Source: Pomphorhynchus laevis
Taxonomy: Eukaryota; Acanthocephala; Palaeacanthocephala; Echinorhynchida; Pomphorhynchidae
Direction of reading: 5' to 3'
Length of the DNA stretch: 64,000 bases
Assembly (NCBI GenBank): GCA_012934845.2
Contig: WNNJ02002877.1
Span: 32,560-96,559 of the forward strand
The position numbers were made by a program, and so were the translations under genes. Shown here piece after piece: positions 1 to 10,840 of this stretch (the stretch's first letter is position 1; each line of letters starts with the position of its first letter). The notes beneath the pieces were generated by a model that worked only from the letters and a program-made list of their open reading frames with translations, made no database searches and was not told the DNA's origin.

Positions 1-779
1 ACTCAATTGATTCGGTAAAAGCACCATCTATCAATGCAAAATCTGCTTGCATAATATTAGAGTTCATTAACATAATATCTACAAGTTCATAGCTTTCAAA
101 AATATAGTTACATCTGTAAGATATAGCTGTTTTTGATTACTTATGCCATTAAAATCACTAATCGACTACGAATCTGATATTTGATCGTTAATTGAAACGT
201 TTTTAAGATTAAAAATTCTTATTACAAATAGATTGATGGCAAATATTTGGTTAATGACAAATCTAAATGTCTTTTGAACGGCACCCAATTTCATAAGCTA
301 TGATATGTTTTGAAGTGTTTAGAATTGTAAAAGTTTTTATTACAAAAAGGATTGATAAAAACTCTTTACTAAGATAAATATCAGACTACTCAGTTAAGTC
401 TCGTCGCTCTGCCACGGGATTAGTCCGTACTGTCAGACATTCTTCATTCTTTCTTCTATATATTTCCTTCTGTTTGTTTTAATATTTTTTGTTGCTGTAA
501 AACTGTATGTGATTTAATGGACTTATATGTGGATTTATATCCACAATAGTCGCTTTATACTGTTCTCTATGACAAAAGGAGAAATTGTGGATTCGCTAAT
601 TTAATCGACTGAATTATAGAGCCAGGTTGTCAATTCTTTATAAAGTACCCGCACTATACTGCTTTCATTAGATATGACAGCAATGTGGCAATGGTCACTA
701 AACACGAAGGACACCCATCTAAATACATAACCTTAATGACTGACAGTCTCATGTGCATCATTTCATGGCACTAAAAATA
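1..779. other. No gene seen
   Basis: AT-rich sequence without a convincing open frame or RNA gene on either strand. Nothing here matches the repeat families found elsewhere in the window. Confidence 0.5.
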
Positions 780-1010
780 TTATAACATGGACATTGCTCT
801 AGGCTAACCAGACTATCACATAGATCGATTAGATCGTTGAATTGTCTTCCAGACGAAATAGTGAGATCTAAAGCTATTAAGTCCGAAATTCAAAATTTTT
901 ATATTATGAAGGCAAACTACCTACGTTTTATTGAACATCGTGTTAATTTGAATTGTACATATATGTGAGCAGTCAAAACAGCCATTTTGAAGTACTTTAT
1001 AAACAAGATG
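780..1010 (+). mobile_element. Rex1/CR1-like LINE, extreme C-terminal fragment
   Basis: A short plus-strand frame reads SLNCLPDEIV followed by a tail like SKAIKSEIQNF. This is the pattern that closes ORF2 of Rex1/CR1-type LINEs (a WN-x-LP-x-x-I motif, then a basic helix). The same motif closes the better preserved copies at 1957-2065 (LWNLLPNSI) and 28737-29213 (IWNSLPEEI). Only the last 40 or so codons remain, so the copy is 5'-truncated and inert. Confidence 0.55.
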
Positions 1011-1078
1011 TAAGAACGGTGATCGTGTGGATTAGGTGATTATCAACTGTATGTAAATGAAAGTAATACTTTAATTAC

Positions 1079-1146
1079 TATATTTCATTTAATAATAAAA
1101 TTATAATAATATTTATTTCATTTAATAATAAAATTATAATAACATT
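1079..1146 (+). repeat. Direct duplication of an AT-rich 28-mer
   Basis: The phrase TATTTCATTTAATAATAAAA occurs twice, about 30 bases apart, just before the next LINE fragment. A similar phrase, ATTTCATTTAATAAC, reappears near 6450 on the far side of the family-A LINE, so it may belong to the sequence that element entered. No function is implied. Confidence 0.6.
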
Positions 1147-1205
1147 TATAATCCATTATTACAATATATTATTACAAAATAATCCATTATTATTCGTCAT
1201 ATTTC

Positions 1206-2190
1206 TGAATAGTTTGCTACGCTCTCTAAAATGTAAAAAATTAGCATTCGCGGATGATCTTAAAATATGGAATGTCATTACATGCTATGCCGATATGCAA
1301 CACTTACAAGATGACATAAATATGGTTAATAGATGGAGCGAACTGACCGGAATCATGATTAACATTACTAAATGTGTCCACCTCAGATTTGATCGTAGTG
1401 ATTTACCAAATGATTATTCTGTTTGCGGTGAGATTATTCCCACAAATTCATACATAAAAGATCTTGGGATAATTGTTCAGAATTCGTTTAAAACCGACCT
1501 CAATACTTAAAACATATGCAACATGTCTAGAAAAATTATTTACATGATCAAACATACCTTTAGTTCGCTTCCACCGTCTCAGTTCTCACTATTCTATAAG
1601 GCCTTGATCAGACCAATCATTGATTATGCTTCGCCGGCGACTTTTCCTTCTACGCGTGGTGAAATAAACCAATTAGAAAAGATTCTTCGCCGATTTTCCA
1701 AGCTATGTTCTGGTCTTCGGAACATCGCCTACTGTGATAGACTAAGCCAACTAAATATTACTTCAGTTTACAAGAGATATGTGTACAATGATTTATTACA
1801 GTTATGGCGAATGATCCATGTTTTTCCTGGTTATCCATCGGAATCCGTTATTCTAAATGATCGCCCGAGCCACAGAGGACACTATTTATCAGTTGTTGTG
1901 CAATCACACGGGAAATGTCATAGATACTTGCGATTATCTCACAGAGCGGTAAACCTATGGAACCTATTGCCGAATTCGATCGTGTCTATGGCACAGTACA
2001 AATCTTTCCAGAATGCGCTGAGCATGTGGATAAAAAGAGAAGATTCTTTTCCAGGAAATATATAACTATATGTGACAATTTATTATTGCTGAACTACTTT
2101 TTTCTTTTTTTTTTCTTTCTTTTTTTTCCTTTTCTTAATATTGTGATCAGACAAAATGACTCTTTATGTGTCAAAGTCTTGTAATAAATA
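1206..2190 (+). mobile_element. Rex1/CR1-like LINE (family D), 5'-truncated ORF2
   Basis: Two plus-strand frames hold the end of a reverse transcriptase. The first (1214-1510) contains FADDLKIW, the catalytic FADD box, and a DLGIIV block. The second (1523-2065) holds the thumb and tail, with YKALIRPIIDYASP and the closing LWNLLPNSIVS motif. A shift near 1510 separates them. The 3' end after 2065 is T-rich and finishes in an AATAATAAT tail, as is usual for LINEs with microsatellite tails. It meets the tail of the family-A LINE end to end near 2190. The clade (Rex1/CR1 rather than Jockey) is inferred from the C-terminal pattern. Confidence 0.8.
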
Positions 2191-2285
2191 ATAATAATGA
2201 GAGAATTTATTATACCTCTTTACCTTTCGGTACTGGGTAAACAAAATAAATACACCAAAAGTTTATCAATTTTATAAATTGTATT

Positions 2286-4082
2286 TCAAAATCTTCTCCT
2301 CCTGTCAATATCGGATAGTGACATATTTTTCAAAATTGGGCAAGTGAAGATATGCAGGTTAGATGCGCATTCATTTTTGCAAAGAACACAAATGCACAAA
2401 GAGCACCGTGCATGTACTGGAATTCTAATAGCGCAGAATTTATCGTGATATCCATGGACAGATGTTCTCCAGATCAGCGGTCTTTTCCTTGCACAGGGTT
2501 CTCTCCATTTAGTCTGTAAGAATGCCGGAGTAAGATAAAATTCAGAATCCAATGACGTCGTCTTTCGAAAGAACATGTTCAGGTTAGTAGTAAATGATGC
2601 AGTGTGTTCAAGATTAAATGTTGAGCAGATGTATTTAGAGCAAGGTTCTAACGATGATAGTATCGCTATAACCGATGAAGAACATTTTGGTGAGACTCCA
2701 ACAATTCGCTTCACGAATCTCCATTGACACCTGTCCAACTGCTGAAAATTGAAGGGACTTAAATCCGACCAGATAACTGGCAAAGCATATGAAACTATGG
2801 GAAGCAACATACTTCGAAAATACCGGAGGGCTCCTGAGAAAGATAAAGAACCTAAGTTTTTTGCATAAGAGGTTGCTACAACTAACTTCGAGGATTTACG
2901 ATGTAGGTGTTCAGTAAATGACCATCTCGACGAAAGTAATACTCCCAAATAATTGTAACTATTGCAGAATTCTAAATCTACATTGCCTATTCTCAGCATG
3001 TCACATCGACGCAAAGATCCACCTAACCGAAATTTAAGGGCTTTCGATTTATTTACATTCACCGTCAACTGATTTGATAAACAATAGGATGACAGAGCAT
3101 CTAACGCACTTTGAGCGGATAAAAGATCTTTAGCTAATATTACTAGATCGTCGGCATAGAGGGTACAAGAGACTTCATTCGATGCATGACGAAGATGCAT
3201 AGGCAAATCCATAACAAAAAAAGAAAATAATATAGGGCTGAGTGGATCTCCCTGTAAAACACCGCGATTAGCAAAAAAGAAATCAGAGGTGTTGATACCA
3301 TCAGATACTTTAAGGCGATTAGGCTGAAGCACAGAATAAATAAGATACAAAAAGCGACCACTAACGGACACTCTGGTGGAAAGTTTATCAAGTAACAAAG
3401 AACGATTCACTGTGTCAAATGCTCGCTCAAAGTCAACAAAAGTAGCATACAACGGTCTACGATTAGCGAAACAATTGGTGACTTCGTCACGGACATGCTT
3501 TATTGCATCGGACGTTGACCTCTTCGGGCGGAATCCATACTGCTCCGTAGGTAAGAGATGCTTGCGAAACTTAATAAGGCGCATATACATTATATGAGTC
3601 AATAACTTATAACTGTGATTCAATATCGCAATCCCCCTGTACGAATCCAGTGAATCATAGTCACCTTTGCCCTTATGCAGGATCTTAATTACACCGTTGC
3701 GCCACGAAATCGGAAACGGATGACCTGCAAGAAGTAGATTGAAAAGTTCTGTCCAGTAGTCTATCAAAATATCGATAGTCGACTTTAACTGTTCTACGCA
3801 TAATTGATCTAACCCGGCAGCTTTATGATCTTTTAAGATTGATAGGGATCTTACGACTTCAAACGGCGTAAAAGGTAAATTCAGAGGATCTGAACCGTAT
3901 ATTGAATTTATCCATGAAACTGAAGATAAACGTACAGGCATGTCTTCTAATATTGAATGGCGCAAAATAGATTGGAAGTGTGATTTCCAATTTTCTATTT
4001 GAATCCTGGAATATGTTCCAATGTTAGCTTTCTTAAGTATCCACGGTGTCGACTCCGCCTTAGACAATTCCCGTCGTTCCAT
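2286..4082 (-). CDS. LINE family A ORF2, reverse transcriptase part
   Basis: 598 codons, in frame with the endonuclease above and cut off from it only by the TAA at 4095-4097. RT blocks are clear: SWRNGVIKILHKGKG, SYRGIAILNHSYKLL, EQYGFRPKRST, TFVDFERAFDTV, GVLQGDPLSPILF, LYADDLVILAKD (the catalytic YADD), NVNKSKALKF and YLGVLLSS. The C-terminal cysteine/histidine cluster, about residues 553-580 (ARCSLCICVLC, HIFTCP), is the zinc-binding tail seen in several LINE clades. The stretch from the shown ATG is only the region after the stop; the biological start lies upstream. Confidence 0.9.
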   Translation of the reverse strand: MERRELSKAESTPWILKKANIGTYSRIQIENWKSHFQSILRHSILEDMPVRLSSVSWINSIYGSDPLNLPFTPFEVVRSLSILKDHKAAGLDQLCVEQLKSTIDILIDYWTELFNLLLAGHPFPISWRNGVIKILHKGKGDYDSLDSYRGIAILNHSYKLLTHIMYMRLIKFRKHLLPTEQYGFRPKRSTSDAIKHVRDEVTNCFANRRPLYATFVDFERAFDTVNRSLLLDKLSTRVSVSGRFLYLIYSVLQPNRLKVSDGINTSDFFFANRGVLQGDPLSPILFSFFVMDLPMHLRHASNEVSCTLYADDLVILAKDLLSAQSALDALSSYCLSNQLTVNVNKSKALKFRLGGSLRRCDMLRIGNVDLEFCNSYNYLGVLLSSRWSFTEHLHRKSSKLVVATSYAKNLGSLSFSGALRYFRSMLLPIVSYALPVIWSDLSPFNFQQLDRCQWRFVKRIVGVSPKCSSSVIAILSSLEPCSKYICSTFNLEHTASFTTNLNMFFRKTTSLDSEFYLTPAFLQTKWREPCARKRPLIWRTSVHGYHDKFCAIRIPVHARCSLCICVLCKNECASNLHIFTCPILKNMSLSDIDRRRRF

Positions 4083-4094
4083 CTCTAAACGTCG

Positions 4095-5114
4095 TTATCT
4101 ACGATACATCGATACAAGTTTAACGTAAAGCCTACGCAAATCTACAAAATCTTTCCTTACCGTTAAATCGAACCGATAACTTTTATTTAATTGAATTAAA
4201 TGTTGCTGGAACTGTTTAAACCAAGCGGGTTTTACTAGGTATGAGTTTTTTTTGGAATAGTCGGATTCATATCTACAAGCCGATAGAAGGGTGGAAATTA
4301 CAGAAGTAATGCTGTTCCCCAGTTCTCCTGATCTAAGGAATTGAAAAGCTAGATTTATTTGACTATAATCAATTGCTGAAGTACATAATTTCCTGCTAGG
4401 TTGACGGGGCAAATCTATTGATTGTATGTTGCATATGCAATCGAAAATACACGAGACAGGTTTGTGTTTACGAACTAACGCCCATTTTGAAGATAGTACT
4501 AGCCCTATATGTCTTACATGCACGTTAGTAAATATGATGTCTATACAGCTTTTACCTGTAGAAGATTCGTAGGACCAATTTTCATTAGGGACGTATAACT
4601 TTAGATTTATAGACTTAAAGTAATTGACAAGAATTCGCAATTTTCCTGTGATTGGACTGGTGAATCTTGCATTAAAATCTCCTGCGATAATTATCGGGAC
4701 TGTGCTGTTTAGAGTTGAAAGAAGCTGAGAAATTTCGTCAATTATATCTGCCGCGGTAAGTGTGGGTTTGAAATAGCATGCGATAAAAGTGATGACAGGT
4801 GTTTCAAGCAGTATAGAATTCAGCAAATACCTACATTGCCAATCCCTGAAGGCCCTATTTAAACCTAAAATTATTCCACCCGCGGGGCGACCACGAATGC
4901 CCAATAAAGCAGGATTGTCAAATGTATAAAAACCAGGTAAAGAATAATTATTAGTAAACATGGTCTCTAATAGTACCACAACGTGAAAGGTATCGAACCA
5001 GGATTCAATACCTTGCTCGATCAAAGACGCCAAACCTTCCACATTAAATAAAAACAGTCTAAAAGACTTGTGGTGCTCACAAACCTGACTACCACTTCTT
5101 GCAGAAGAGGATAG
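4095..5114 (-). CDS. LINE family A ORF2, endonuclease part
   Basis: Open in the same frame as ORF1, directly after its TGA. There is no ATG between that stop and the endonuclease core; the first coding signal is the phrase SFRLFLFNVEGL. Core motifs follow in order: VVLLETMF (catalytic Glu), IIIAGDFNAR (Asp/Asn), SCIDIIF, and KHKPVSC in place of the usual SDH-x-P. The last is atypical because the Asp of SDH is not evident, so activity is uncertain. The part ends MYRR followed by TAA, and the same frame resumes in the RT. The expected role is nicking target DNA to prime reverse transcription. Confidence 0.8.
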   Translation of the reverse strand, partial: LSSSARSGSQVCEHHKSFRLFLFNVEGLASLIEQGIESWFDTFHVVVLLETMFTNNYSLPGFYTFDNPALLGIRGRPAGGIILGLNRAFRDWQCRYLLNSILLETPVITFIACYFKPTLTAADIIDEISQLLSTLNSTVPIIIAGDFNARFTSPITGKLRILVNYFKSINLKLYVPNENWSYESSTGKSCIDIIFTNVHVRHIGLVLSSKWALVRKHKPVSCIFDCICNIQSIDLPRQPSRKLCTSAIDYSQINLAFQFLRSGELGNSITSVISTLLSACRYESDYSKKNSYLVKPAWFKQFQQHLIQLNKSYRFDLTVRKDFVDLRRLYVKLVSMYRR

Positions 5115-6182
5115 TCATATAGACGACCCATCCATTAATGAGGAATTAACGGGTGTTGTGCTTACCTTTCCATTATTCGGTCTACGAACAATTTGAAAAT
5201 TTCTAATTATGTAATTACTATTTGGGTTTGCAAGTCTTTTCTCTTGTAGCTGTTTGCGCAGAACCTGATTGGCAACACGCTCTTCGGGGGAAAAATCCGG
5301 CATGATGTAAACATTCCTAAAACGATCAACTTTTCTCAATTTATAAGAGTTTGATAAAACGTTGCTGGCCGTTACCTCGTCCGTTGAAACTAAAGTCGAC
5401 GGAGGAATGTCTGTTCTTTTGGCTGGAAGTCGATGGACCTTAATTGAAAATTTTGCAGTTATTTGAATGCCTACAGCGGATAAAATGTCTCTAACACTAG
5501 CTTCATCATCCGCTGTATTTGGTAGATTGCGTATAATAAAATTTGACGAGCGCAAAGCTGATTTTTTGCAACTGTTAATGATTTCCAACGGGGAGCAGAT
5601 ACTTGATTTAATATTAGAAGTGGCAAGGATAGAACGCGTTACTTCTCTACGTACTACACTTGCGAAACTACGATTCTGAAATGGAGAGGGTTTGTGAGAT
5701 GATAGATTTTGAGAAAGGTTAGAAGATATTTCCTTGGATTGTGCTAATTTTAGTTCATCGATCTTAGCCTCCAAATTGCTTATAGCAACATTCGCCTGTT
5801 CTAAGGATTGTTCTATAGTTGTAATGCGTTTTGCAGCACAAATTCCACAGATGAATCGCTGAAGAAAGAAATCTCGAGATACCCTACGAGGAGACTTGAC
5901 AACAGTATATAAAGAACAACCAAAACCGTCACATTTCAATTCAAATGACACGTACTCGCTAGAATCATCGTGACTTAACGGAATGGAATCAAGCTTATCT
6001 ACGCTACGTGCAGTAAGCTGAGACAAGTATGCAGATGTGGGAGCGTCAATAGAAGAATTCACACGGTTGGAACACCTGCTACCAGGAAGGCAATCGACAC
6101 AGAGTTTGCCGGACTTTGCACACAAACAGCTTTTGCAAACAGCATTTCGACCATTACATTGGCAACAACGAGAAGCAGACAT
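5115..6182 (-). CDS. LINE family A ORF1 protein (nucleic-acid chaperone)
   Basis: 355 codons from ATG. Residues 6-38 form a dense cysteine cluster (CCQCNGR, CKSCLCAK, CVDC, CSN) resembling the CXC-type zinc modules of invertebrate LINE ORF1 proteins. A second zinc-like block lies at 84-115 (CDGFGC, CGIC). Residues 118-150 look like a coiled coil. Residues 215-345 look RRM-like (FIIRNLP; DFSPEERVANQVLRKQL). The expected role is binding LINE RNA to form the RNP, which is family knowledge. The frame closes with ATA TGA CTA and then stays open into the endonuclease. UGA followed by CUA is a strong eukaryotic readthrough context, so a fused ORF1-ORF2 product is possible. Confidence 0.85.
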   Translation of the reverse strand: MSASRCCQCNGRNAVCKSCLCAKSGKLCVDCLPGSRCSNRVNSSIDAPTSAYLSQLTARSVDKLDSIPLSHDDSSEYVSFELKCDGFGCSLYTVVKSPRRVSRDFFLQRFICGICAAKRITTIEQSLEQANVAISNLEAKIDELKLAQSKEISSNLSQNLSSHKPSPFQNRSFASVVRREVTRSILATSNIKSSICSPLEIINSCKKSALRSSNFIIRNLPNTADDEASVRDILSAVGIQITAKFSIKVHRLPAKRTDIPPSTLVSTDEVTASNVLSNSYKLRKVDRFRNVYIMPDFSPEERVANQVLRKQLQEKRLANPNSNYIIRNFQIVRRPNNGKVSTTPVNSSLMDGSSI

Positions 6183-6256
6183 TTTTCTTTTGTAATTAGC
6201 TTGAACAATGATTGCTGTTCGACACTCGTTGCTCGAAGGTTGTCGTAATATTGCTT

Positions 6257-6292
6257 GTCAGTAGATTGTGTATTGTCAGTAGATTGTGTATT
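6257..6292 (-). repeat. 18-bp tandem duplication near the family-A 5' end
   Basis: GTCAGTAGATTGTGTATT occurs twice back to back, about 75 bp upstream of the ORF1 start. It may be part of the 5' UTR, or a duplication made at insertion. Confidence 0.7.
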
Positions 6293-6300
6293 GTATTTAC

Positions 6301-6540
6301 TTTAGATTGATGTAATTTGTTGTATGTTATTTTATTGCAAGAATTATAATAACCAAGACTTATGTTAAGGTCCTCATTAATAATAATTTATTTAATTTAT
6401 TTAATTTATTTAATAATTTATTATTATTTAATAATAATAATTTATTTCATTTAATAACAACAATGCGCTAAGAATAAAATGTTTTGCTTAAACTGTTCCT
6501 CATTGAATTGTACAAACTAATGTACAAACAGTTGATTCCA
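6301..6540. other. AT-rich spacer, no gene
   Basis: Low-complexity runs of AATTTATTT and AATAATAAT. No open frame of interest. Confidence 0.5.
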
Positions 6541-7030
6541 ATCAAACTGATATGCCTATGTCAACCACAAAACAAACTAATTTAAACCAATCAGACAATA
6601 TTCCAAATGTCAGACATTTGGAATATAGGGATATACTTAGGTATCTGAAAATATATGGTCTTAGTTTCATGCGAATTCGTGCTGATATGTGCCTCGTATG
6701 GCATATTTTACATAGTAAGGATCATCCATTGCGTTACTTGTTGATATTGCGAGATCAGCCCTCACTACGCGGAATTCCTTAATGCTTGGAACACTACGCC
6801 TATGCCACATCCGTATCTCACTTTTTGCACAGAGAGTTGTATCGGTATGAAATCAACTTTCCAATACGACTGTTAACTCTCGTAATATTCATGCGTTCAA
6901 GCTGGAATTGGATAACGATTTAGCCAAGATAATCGATTGCCATCTGTGAAGTTTTACTTTGATTTCCTGTGATGCAACTTGTAAAGAGTCTTTGACTCAC
7001 CGTATTGTCTATATAATAATAAGTCATCTG
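6541..7030 (+). mobile_element. Rex1/CR1-like LINE (family D), 3' fragment
   Basis: The frame at 6552-6782 (RHLEYRDILRYLKIYGLSFM, then LLILRDQPSLRG) aligns with the thumb region of the family-D copy at 1523-2065 (KRYVYNDLLQLWRMIHVF, NDRPSHRG). Degraded coding sequence and a 3' end of the form AGTCTTTGACTCACCG follow. A perfect hairpin with 13-bp arms lies inside it at 6598-6626. Old and inert. Confidence 0.6.
6598..6626. repeat. Perfect hairpin, 13-bp arms, 3-nt loop
   Basis: The left arm ATATTCCAAATGT is followed by CAG and its exact reverse complement. It is one of many such hairpins in the window. Confidence 0.9.
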
Positions 7031-7189
7031 ATATGTTATTATTGATTTGTGGATTTGTTTTAGCGGTAATATGACATCTGTCATAAATACTGTATTATTG
7101 ATCCGACATTATTATTTTTATAATTTTCAAGCAAGTTTGTTAAATTTTTCTATAATGTAGAATTATACATCAACAAAATATTATTAAAA

Positions 7190-7530
7190 TATTAAATTTA
7201 CAATATATAAATCAACACAATATTATTAAAAATAAATTTAAACTATCAAGTTAAAAAATTATGGATGGATAATAAATAATATACTTTGTATTGGAATGAT
7301 ACTAAAGAGTTTTATTAGAGGAAATACATCATTAGCATGTATTTGGACTTGCTGCTATGTTGGGTAGAGGAGTGAGGGGCCGAAACCTTATATCATAGCA
7401 GCTAATTCTGATAAACTCTATTCCTTATTCTTATACATCTTATGTTATTTAATAGTCAATTCATAAAAATTGACTTTTATTTTCAATTTAAATTTTTTAT
7501 TTTAAGTTGATTTAAATTATAGAAAATCTT
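7190..7530 (+). mobile_element. Penelope-like element, 3' end only
   Basis: Aligns by eye with the end of the long PLE copy at 13320-14950: the phrase AATATATAAATCAACACAAT, the end of its ORF (TGGATGGATAATAAATAATA), then the conserved structured motif at about 7312-7415 with CTGCTATG and CATAGCAG arms and a CCGAAACC box. 5'-truncated, no coding capacity. Confidence 0.75.
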
Positions 7531-8055
7531 GCAACAATTATTTATTTTATTATTTAATTATTAAATTTTAATATAAATATAATAATATTAATATAATATA
7601 ATTTTGATATATAAATTCTATAAAATCTTATATAACTATTTATTATTTATCTATATTTATATATCGTATAAAATACGTGAACTCAGTTATCCGATGTAAT
7701 TTTTCTAAATGTTTTCCTTTTCTCTTTAGTCACTCTATGCAAATTATTATTTTTATATAATAGTATTTCTATAAAAAATCTTTTATAATTATTTATTTAT
7801 CTTTATTTTTGATTTATATATAGTAAAAAATACGTAAATATAAATATAAATATAAATCTAATAGATATAATTATAAATCTAATAAATTATTAAATATAAA
7901 TTTTATATTTAAATAATTAAATACAATTTAATATTTAATTTTCAATATAAAAATCAATATAATATTATTAAAAATAAATTTAAATTCTTAAGCGAAAAAT
8001 ATTTATAAAAAACGATTTTAAGAATTCTGTCTAATTGGGTTTAACGGAAGCAGTA
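7531..8055 (+). mobile_element. AT-rich tract with further PLE 3' pieces
   Basis: Very AT-rich. At 7675-7700 it has a variant of the PLE 3' terminus (AAATACGTGAACTCAGTTA against AATACGTAGACTCAGTTAGC in the 14.9-kb copy). Near 7965-8010 it has the ORF-end phrase AAATAAATTTAAATTCTTAA again. These look like overlapping truncated copies, and boundaries cannot be set by eye. Confidence 0.5.
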
Positions 8056-8555
8056 ATCAAACAGTCAAAGTGTCTGACGGCAGTATCCATTTTACTAGTG
8101 ACATTTTTATTATAAAATTATGATGTCATGGTATGAAATCATACGATGATGTCATCGTATGAAATCATCGTTTGACGTCATTGCTATTTTTAGTTTAATA
8201 ATGGAAAGAATGACGTAATCCATTATGATTGCAAAGTCGTTTCCTAAGTTCAAACCGACAAATTAGTCAGTTTGTCAGCGAACTTAATACGCACCAATCA
8301 TTAATAAATTTATGGATTAAATTATCCAATATGATAATATGTATTATATACATATTATATATGATAATATATAATATCATGATCCATAATATATGGATCA
8401 TGATAAGATAAAATACGATAAAATTTCGCTCTTTATACTTTTAATAACAGAAATTGAGAAGTAAAATTTTTTACAAAAGGATAAGTCCGATATTTCATAT
8501 GCGATCATCATGTTAATGTTCAAGCAAGTTTGATATTTTTTATTTTCCTATAATG
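8056..8555. other. AT-rich, no gene; short palindromes
   Basis: No convincing frame. ATGATGTCAT and ATGAAATCAT phrases recur at 8118-8185, and a palindrome centred on ATCATGATCCAT lies at about 8377-8404. Confidence 0.5.
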
Positions 8556-9000
8556 TAGAATAATACATTAACAAAATATTAAAATATTAAATTTACAATG
8601 TATAAATCAACAAAATATTATTAAAAATAAATTTAAACTTTTAAACGAAAACTTTCTATGGATGGATAATAAATAATATAATTTGTATTGGAATAAGATA
8701 CTAGATAATCAAATTTAATCAGAGGAAATACGGTTTTTTATTAGCATGTATTTGGCACCGCTGCTATGTAGGGTTGACGAATATGGACCGGAACCTGATA
8801 ACATAGCAGTTCCTTCTGATGACTTCAAATCCTTAGTTGAAATTTTTTTATGGATAATAAACAATGTGCCTTGTATTTAAATAATATCAGATTTACTAGA
8901 ATCTTATAACGTCGCAGTTCCTGATGACTCCTAATCTTTATACTGATACATCGTCTTTTATTTATTATTCAATTCAAATATGATTTTTATTCGAAATTTC
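8556..9000 (+). mobile_element. Two overlapping PLE 3' ends
   Basis: The first copy runs from the AATATTAAATTTACAAT phrase through TGGATGGATAATAAATAATA to a motif ending TTCTGATGACTTC (8717-8825). From about 8838 the ORF-end phrase TGGATAATAAACAATGTGCC starts again, followed by a shortened motif (GTCGCAGTTCCTGATGACTCC) and the tail. The second copy lacks the middle of the motif. Both are inert. Confidence 0.65.
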
Positions 9001-9335
9001 AATTTTTTTTATTTTAAGCTGATATAAATATAAATTGTATAAAATATTATGTAATTATTTAATATTTATCTTTATTTTTATTTATATATCGTATTCTGAT
9101 ACAACGTATACCCCCTTTCCCCCTTTCCTTCTTCCCCCACAGATACTATTGATATAAGAAATTATTAATATCTTATTACCAATAAGATATTGACCTGTGA
9201 ACTTTGTTTTCGCGGTAATATGACCTCTATCATAAATACTATAGCTATGTATTTTTGTAATTATTTCATAATATTTTATTTTTATCATCAAAATATACTA
9301 ATATTAAATATAATAGTGTATATTTAAATATAAGT
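9001..9335. other. AT-rich, no gene
   Basis: A phrase near 9200 (GCGGTAATATGACCTCTATC) resembles one near 7060 (GCGGTAATATGACATCTGTC), so this is probably another degenerate copy of sequence bordering the PLE and LINE debris at 7.0 kb. No coding signal. Confidence 0.45.
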
Positions 9336-9720
9336 ATTTAAACTGTGAAGTGATATATTTTTATAGATATACTTTGTGTTAGAATAAAAAAGAGAAATTT
9401 CCTCTGTTGTAATGATAATATAATAATATCATTATTACAACATATAATATAATATTATAATATTATAATATAATATTACAATATTATTATGATGATAATA
9501 TATTTTTTATTATTATATTATAAATATTATAAATAATAAATATTAAATATTATAAATAATATTTATATTATCATTATATTAATGATAATATAATCACAAC
9601 AGAGGAAATACATCATTGACATGCATTCATCCCCGCTGCTATACCGTGTCGAGGACTAGGAACCAACTAGCAGTTGACGTCCTGATGATCAATAATCTTA
9701 ATAATCTTATTAATATTATA
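9336..9720 (+). mobile_element. PLE 3' end split by an AT-rich palindromic tract
   Basis: PLE tail sequence (TATACTTTGTGTTAGAATAA) is followed at 9397 by inverted AT-rich sequence and then by the structured motif at 9597-9690 (CAACAGAGGAAATAC through GTCCTGATGATC). The phrase CAACAGAGGAAAT is present in opposite orientations at both edges of the palindromic tract, so the tract may have arisen by fold-back copying. Confidence 0.55.
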
Positions 9721-10840
9721 TTATTTCAAATCAATTAGTATAAAATATCTTGCAACAGTTAAGTGATATTAAGCTCATTTCGATAGCTCATGCTACCATA
9801 TTCAGTAACGAATTCAGCCCACTTTCCAAGCTCTAAGATAAGCTGAAGGGCTCATTGTGACTATTCAATACAAATAAAAACAGAATTTTTAGCGAAGACA
9901 TGTATTCTCATTTTAAATTGACGCTATTTTTAGATATTTTCCTAATTACGCCGATTGAGCCTACAACTAAAATTTCAAAACTCTAAGCTATACAAAAAGT
10001 ACCATATCATGCCACTATATGAAAATTTAAATCCATTGTTTCCACTCAATGTGAAAACTTTTTCCCGATAATAATTTTTGAAATTATTACTACAAGATTT
10101 TCATTATAAAAAAGTTTACAGCCTTTAAAATATTCTAAATGTTTATAAAACTATTAATAATTAATTCTTTATTTCATATTTTTATTTGCACAATTTAATT
10201 TATTCCAAAATAGAATGTGTTATAAATTAATATCTTATAGCATTTACTTGATTTTATTATTACTTATTTGATGAATTAATAACAAAGTAATTTAATGTTT
10301 TTCAAAATGATTTTGGATTCATAGTAATTTAAGATTTTAAGTAATTCGATTTACTTTAAATCTAGATTTTTATATATTATGAAGATGTATTCGTTCATAA
10401 ATAATTACAGTTGATATTACACGCATTTTGAAATAACTCACACCTTAATATCACGTAAAAAACTGAAGATACAGTAAGTAAATAGAAAAAATAATAAATA
10501 AACTTACGTAATTTAAATTTTGTATATTTGCAAACGTAAACTAATTAAAAATTAAAATTAAATTCAAAAATATTAATTCTTTTAAGAAATATATTATCCG
10601 TAAGGATTCGCTGTATTCTATGAATAAATAAAAAATATTTTTAAATACAAATTGATATTCCTGTGCAGTCATTCTTACAGGTTAAATTTTAGACTTTTTT
10701 ATTCTGCACTTTACTTCAATCCATGACCTAGTCAGCTAACGATCCAATCTACAGCATATGCATATTAATGTAATATACATATAATATAATATAATATACA
10801 TAGTATACATACAAGTTTAGCAATAACAATAAAGAAAGGT
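9721..10840. other. No gene seen
   Basis: About 1.1 kb of non-repetitive AT-rich sequence without a supported frame on either strand. It could be unannotated host intergenic DNA or intron. Confidence 0.4.

Larger units (their letters stand above)
2190..6300 (-). mobile_element. APE-type LINE family A, nearly complete
   Basis: A minus-strand non-LTR retrotransposon with ORF1 (5115-6182), an apurinic-type endonuclease (4095-5114) and a reverse transcriptase (2286-4082), then a short 3' UTR ending in ATTATTATT. All three coding blocks are in the same frame, separated only by a TGA after ORF1 and a TAA between endonuclease and RT. An 18-bp sequence duplicated at 6257-6292 lies just upstream of ORF1 and may belong to the 5' UTR. 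The clade is uncertain: the RT (GVLQGDPLSP, LYADDLV) and terminal cysteine cluster suit the I/Ingi-like group. With only one clearly disabling stop it looks recently inserted. Confidence 0.85.
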
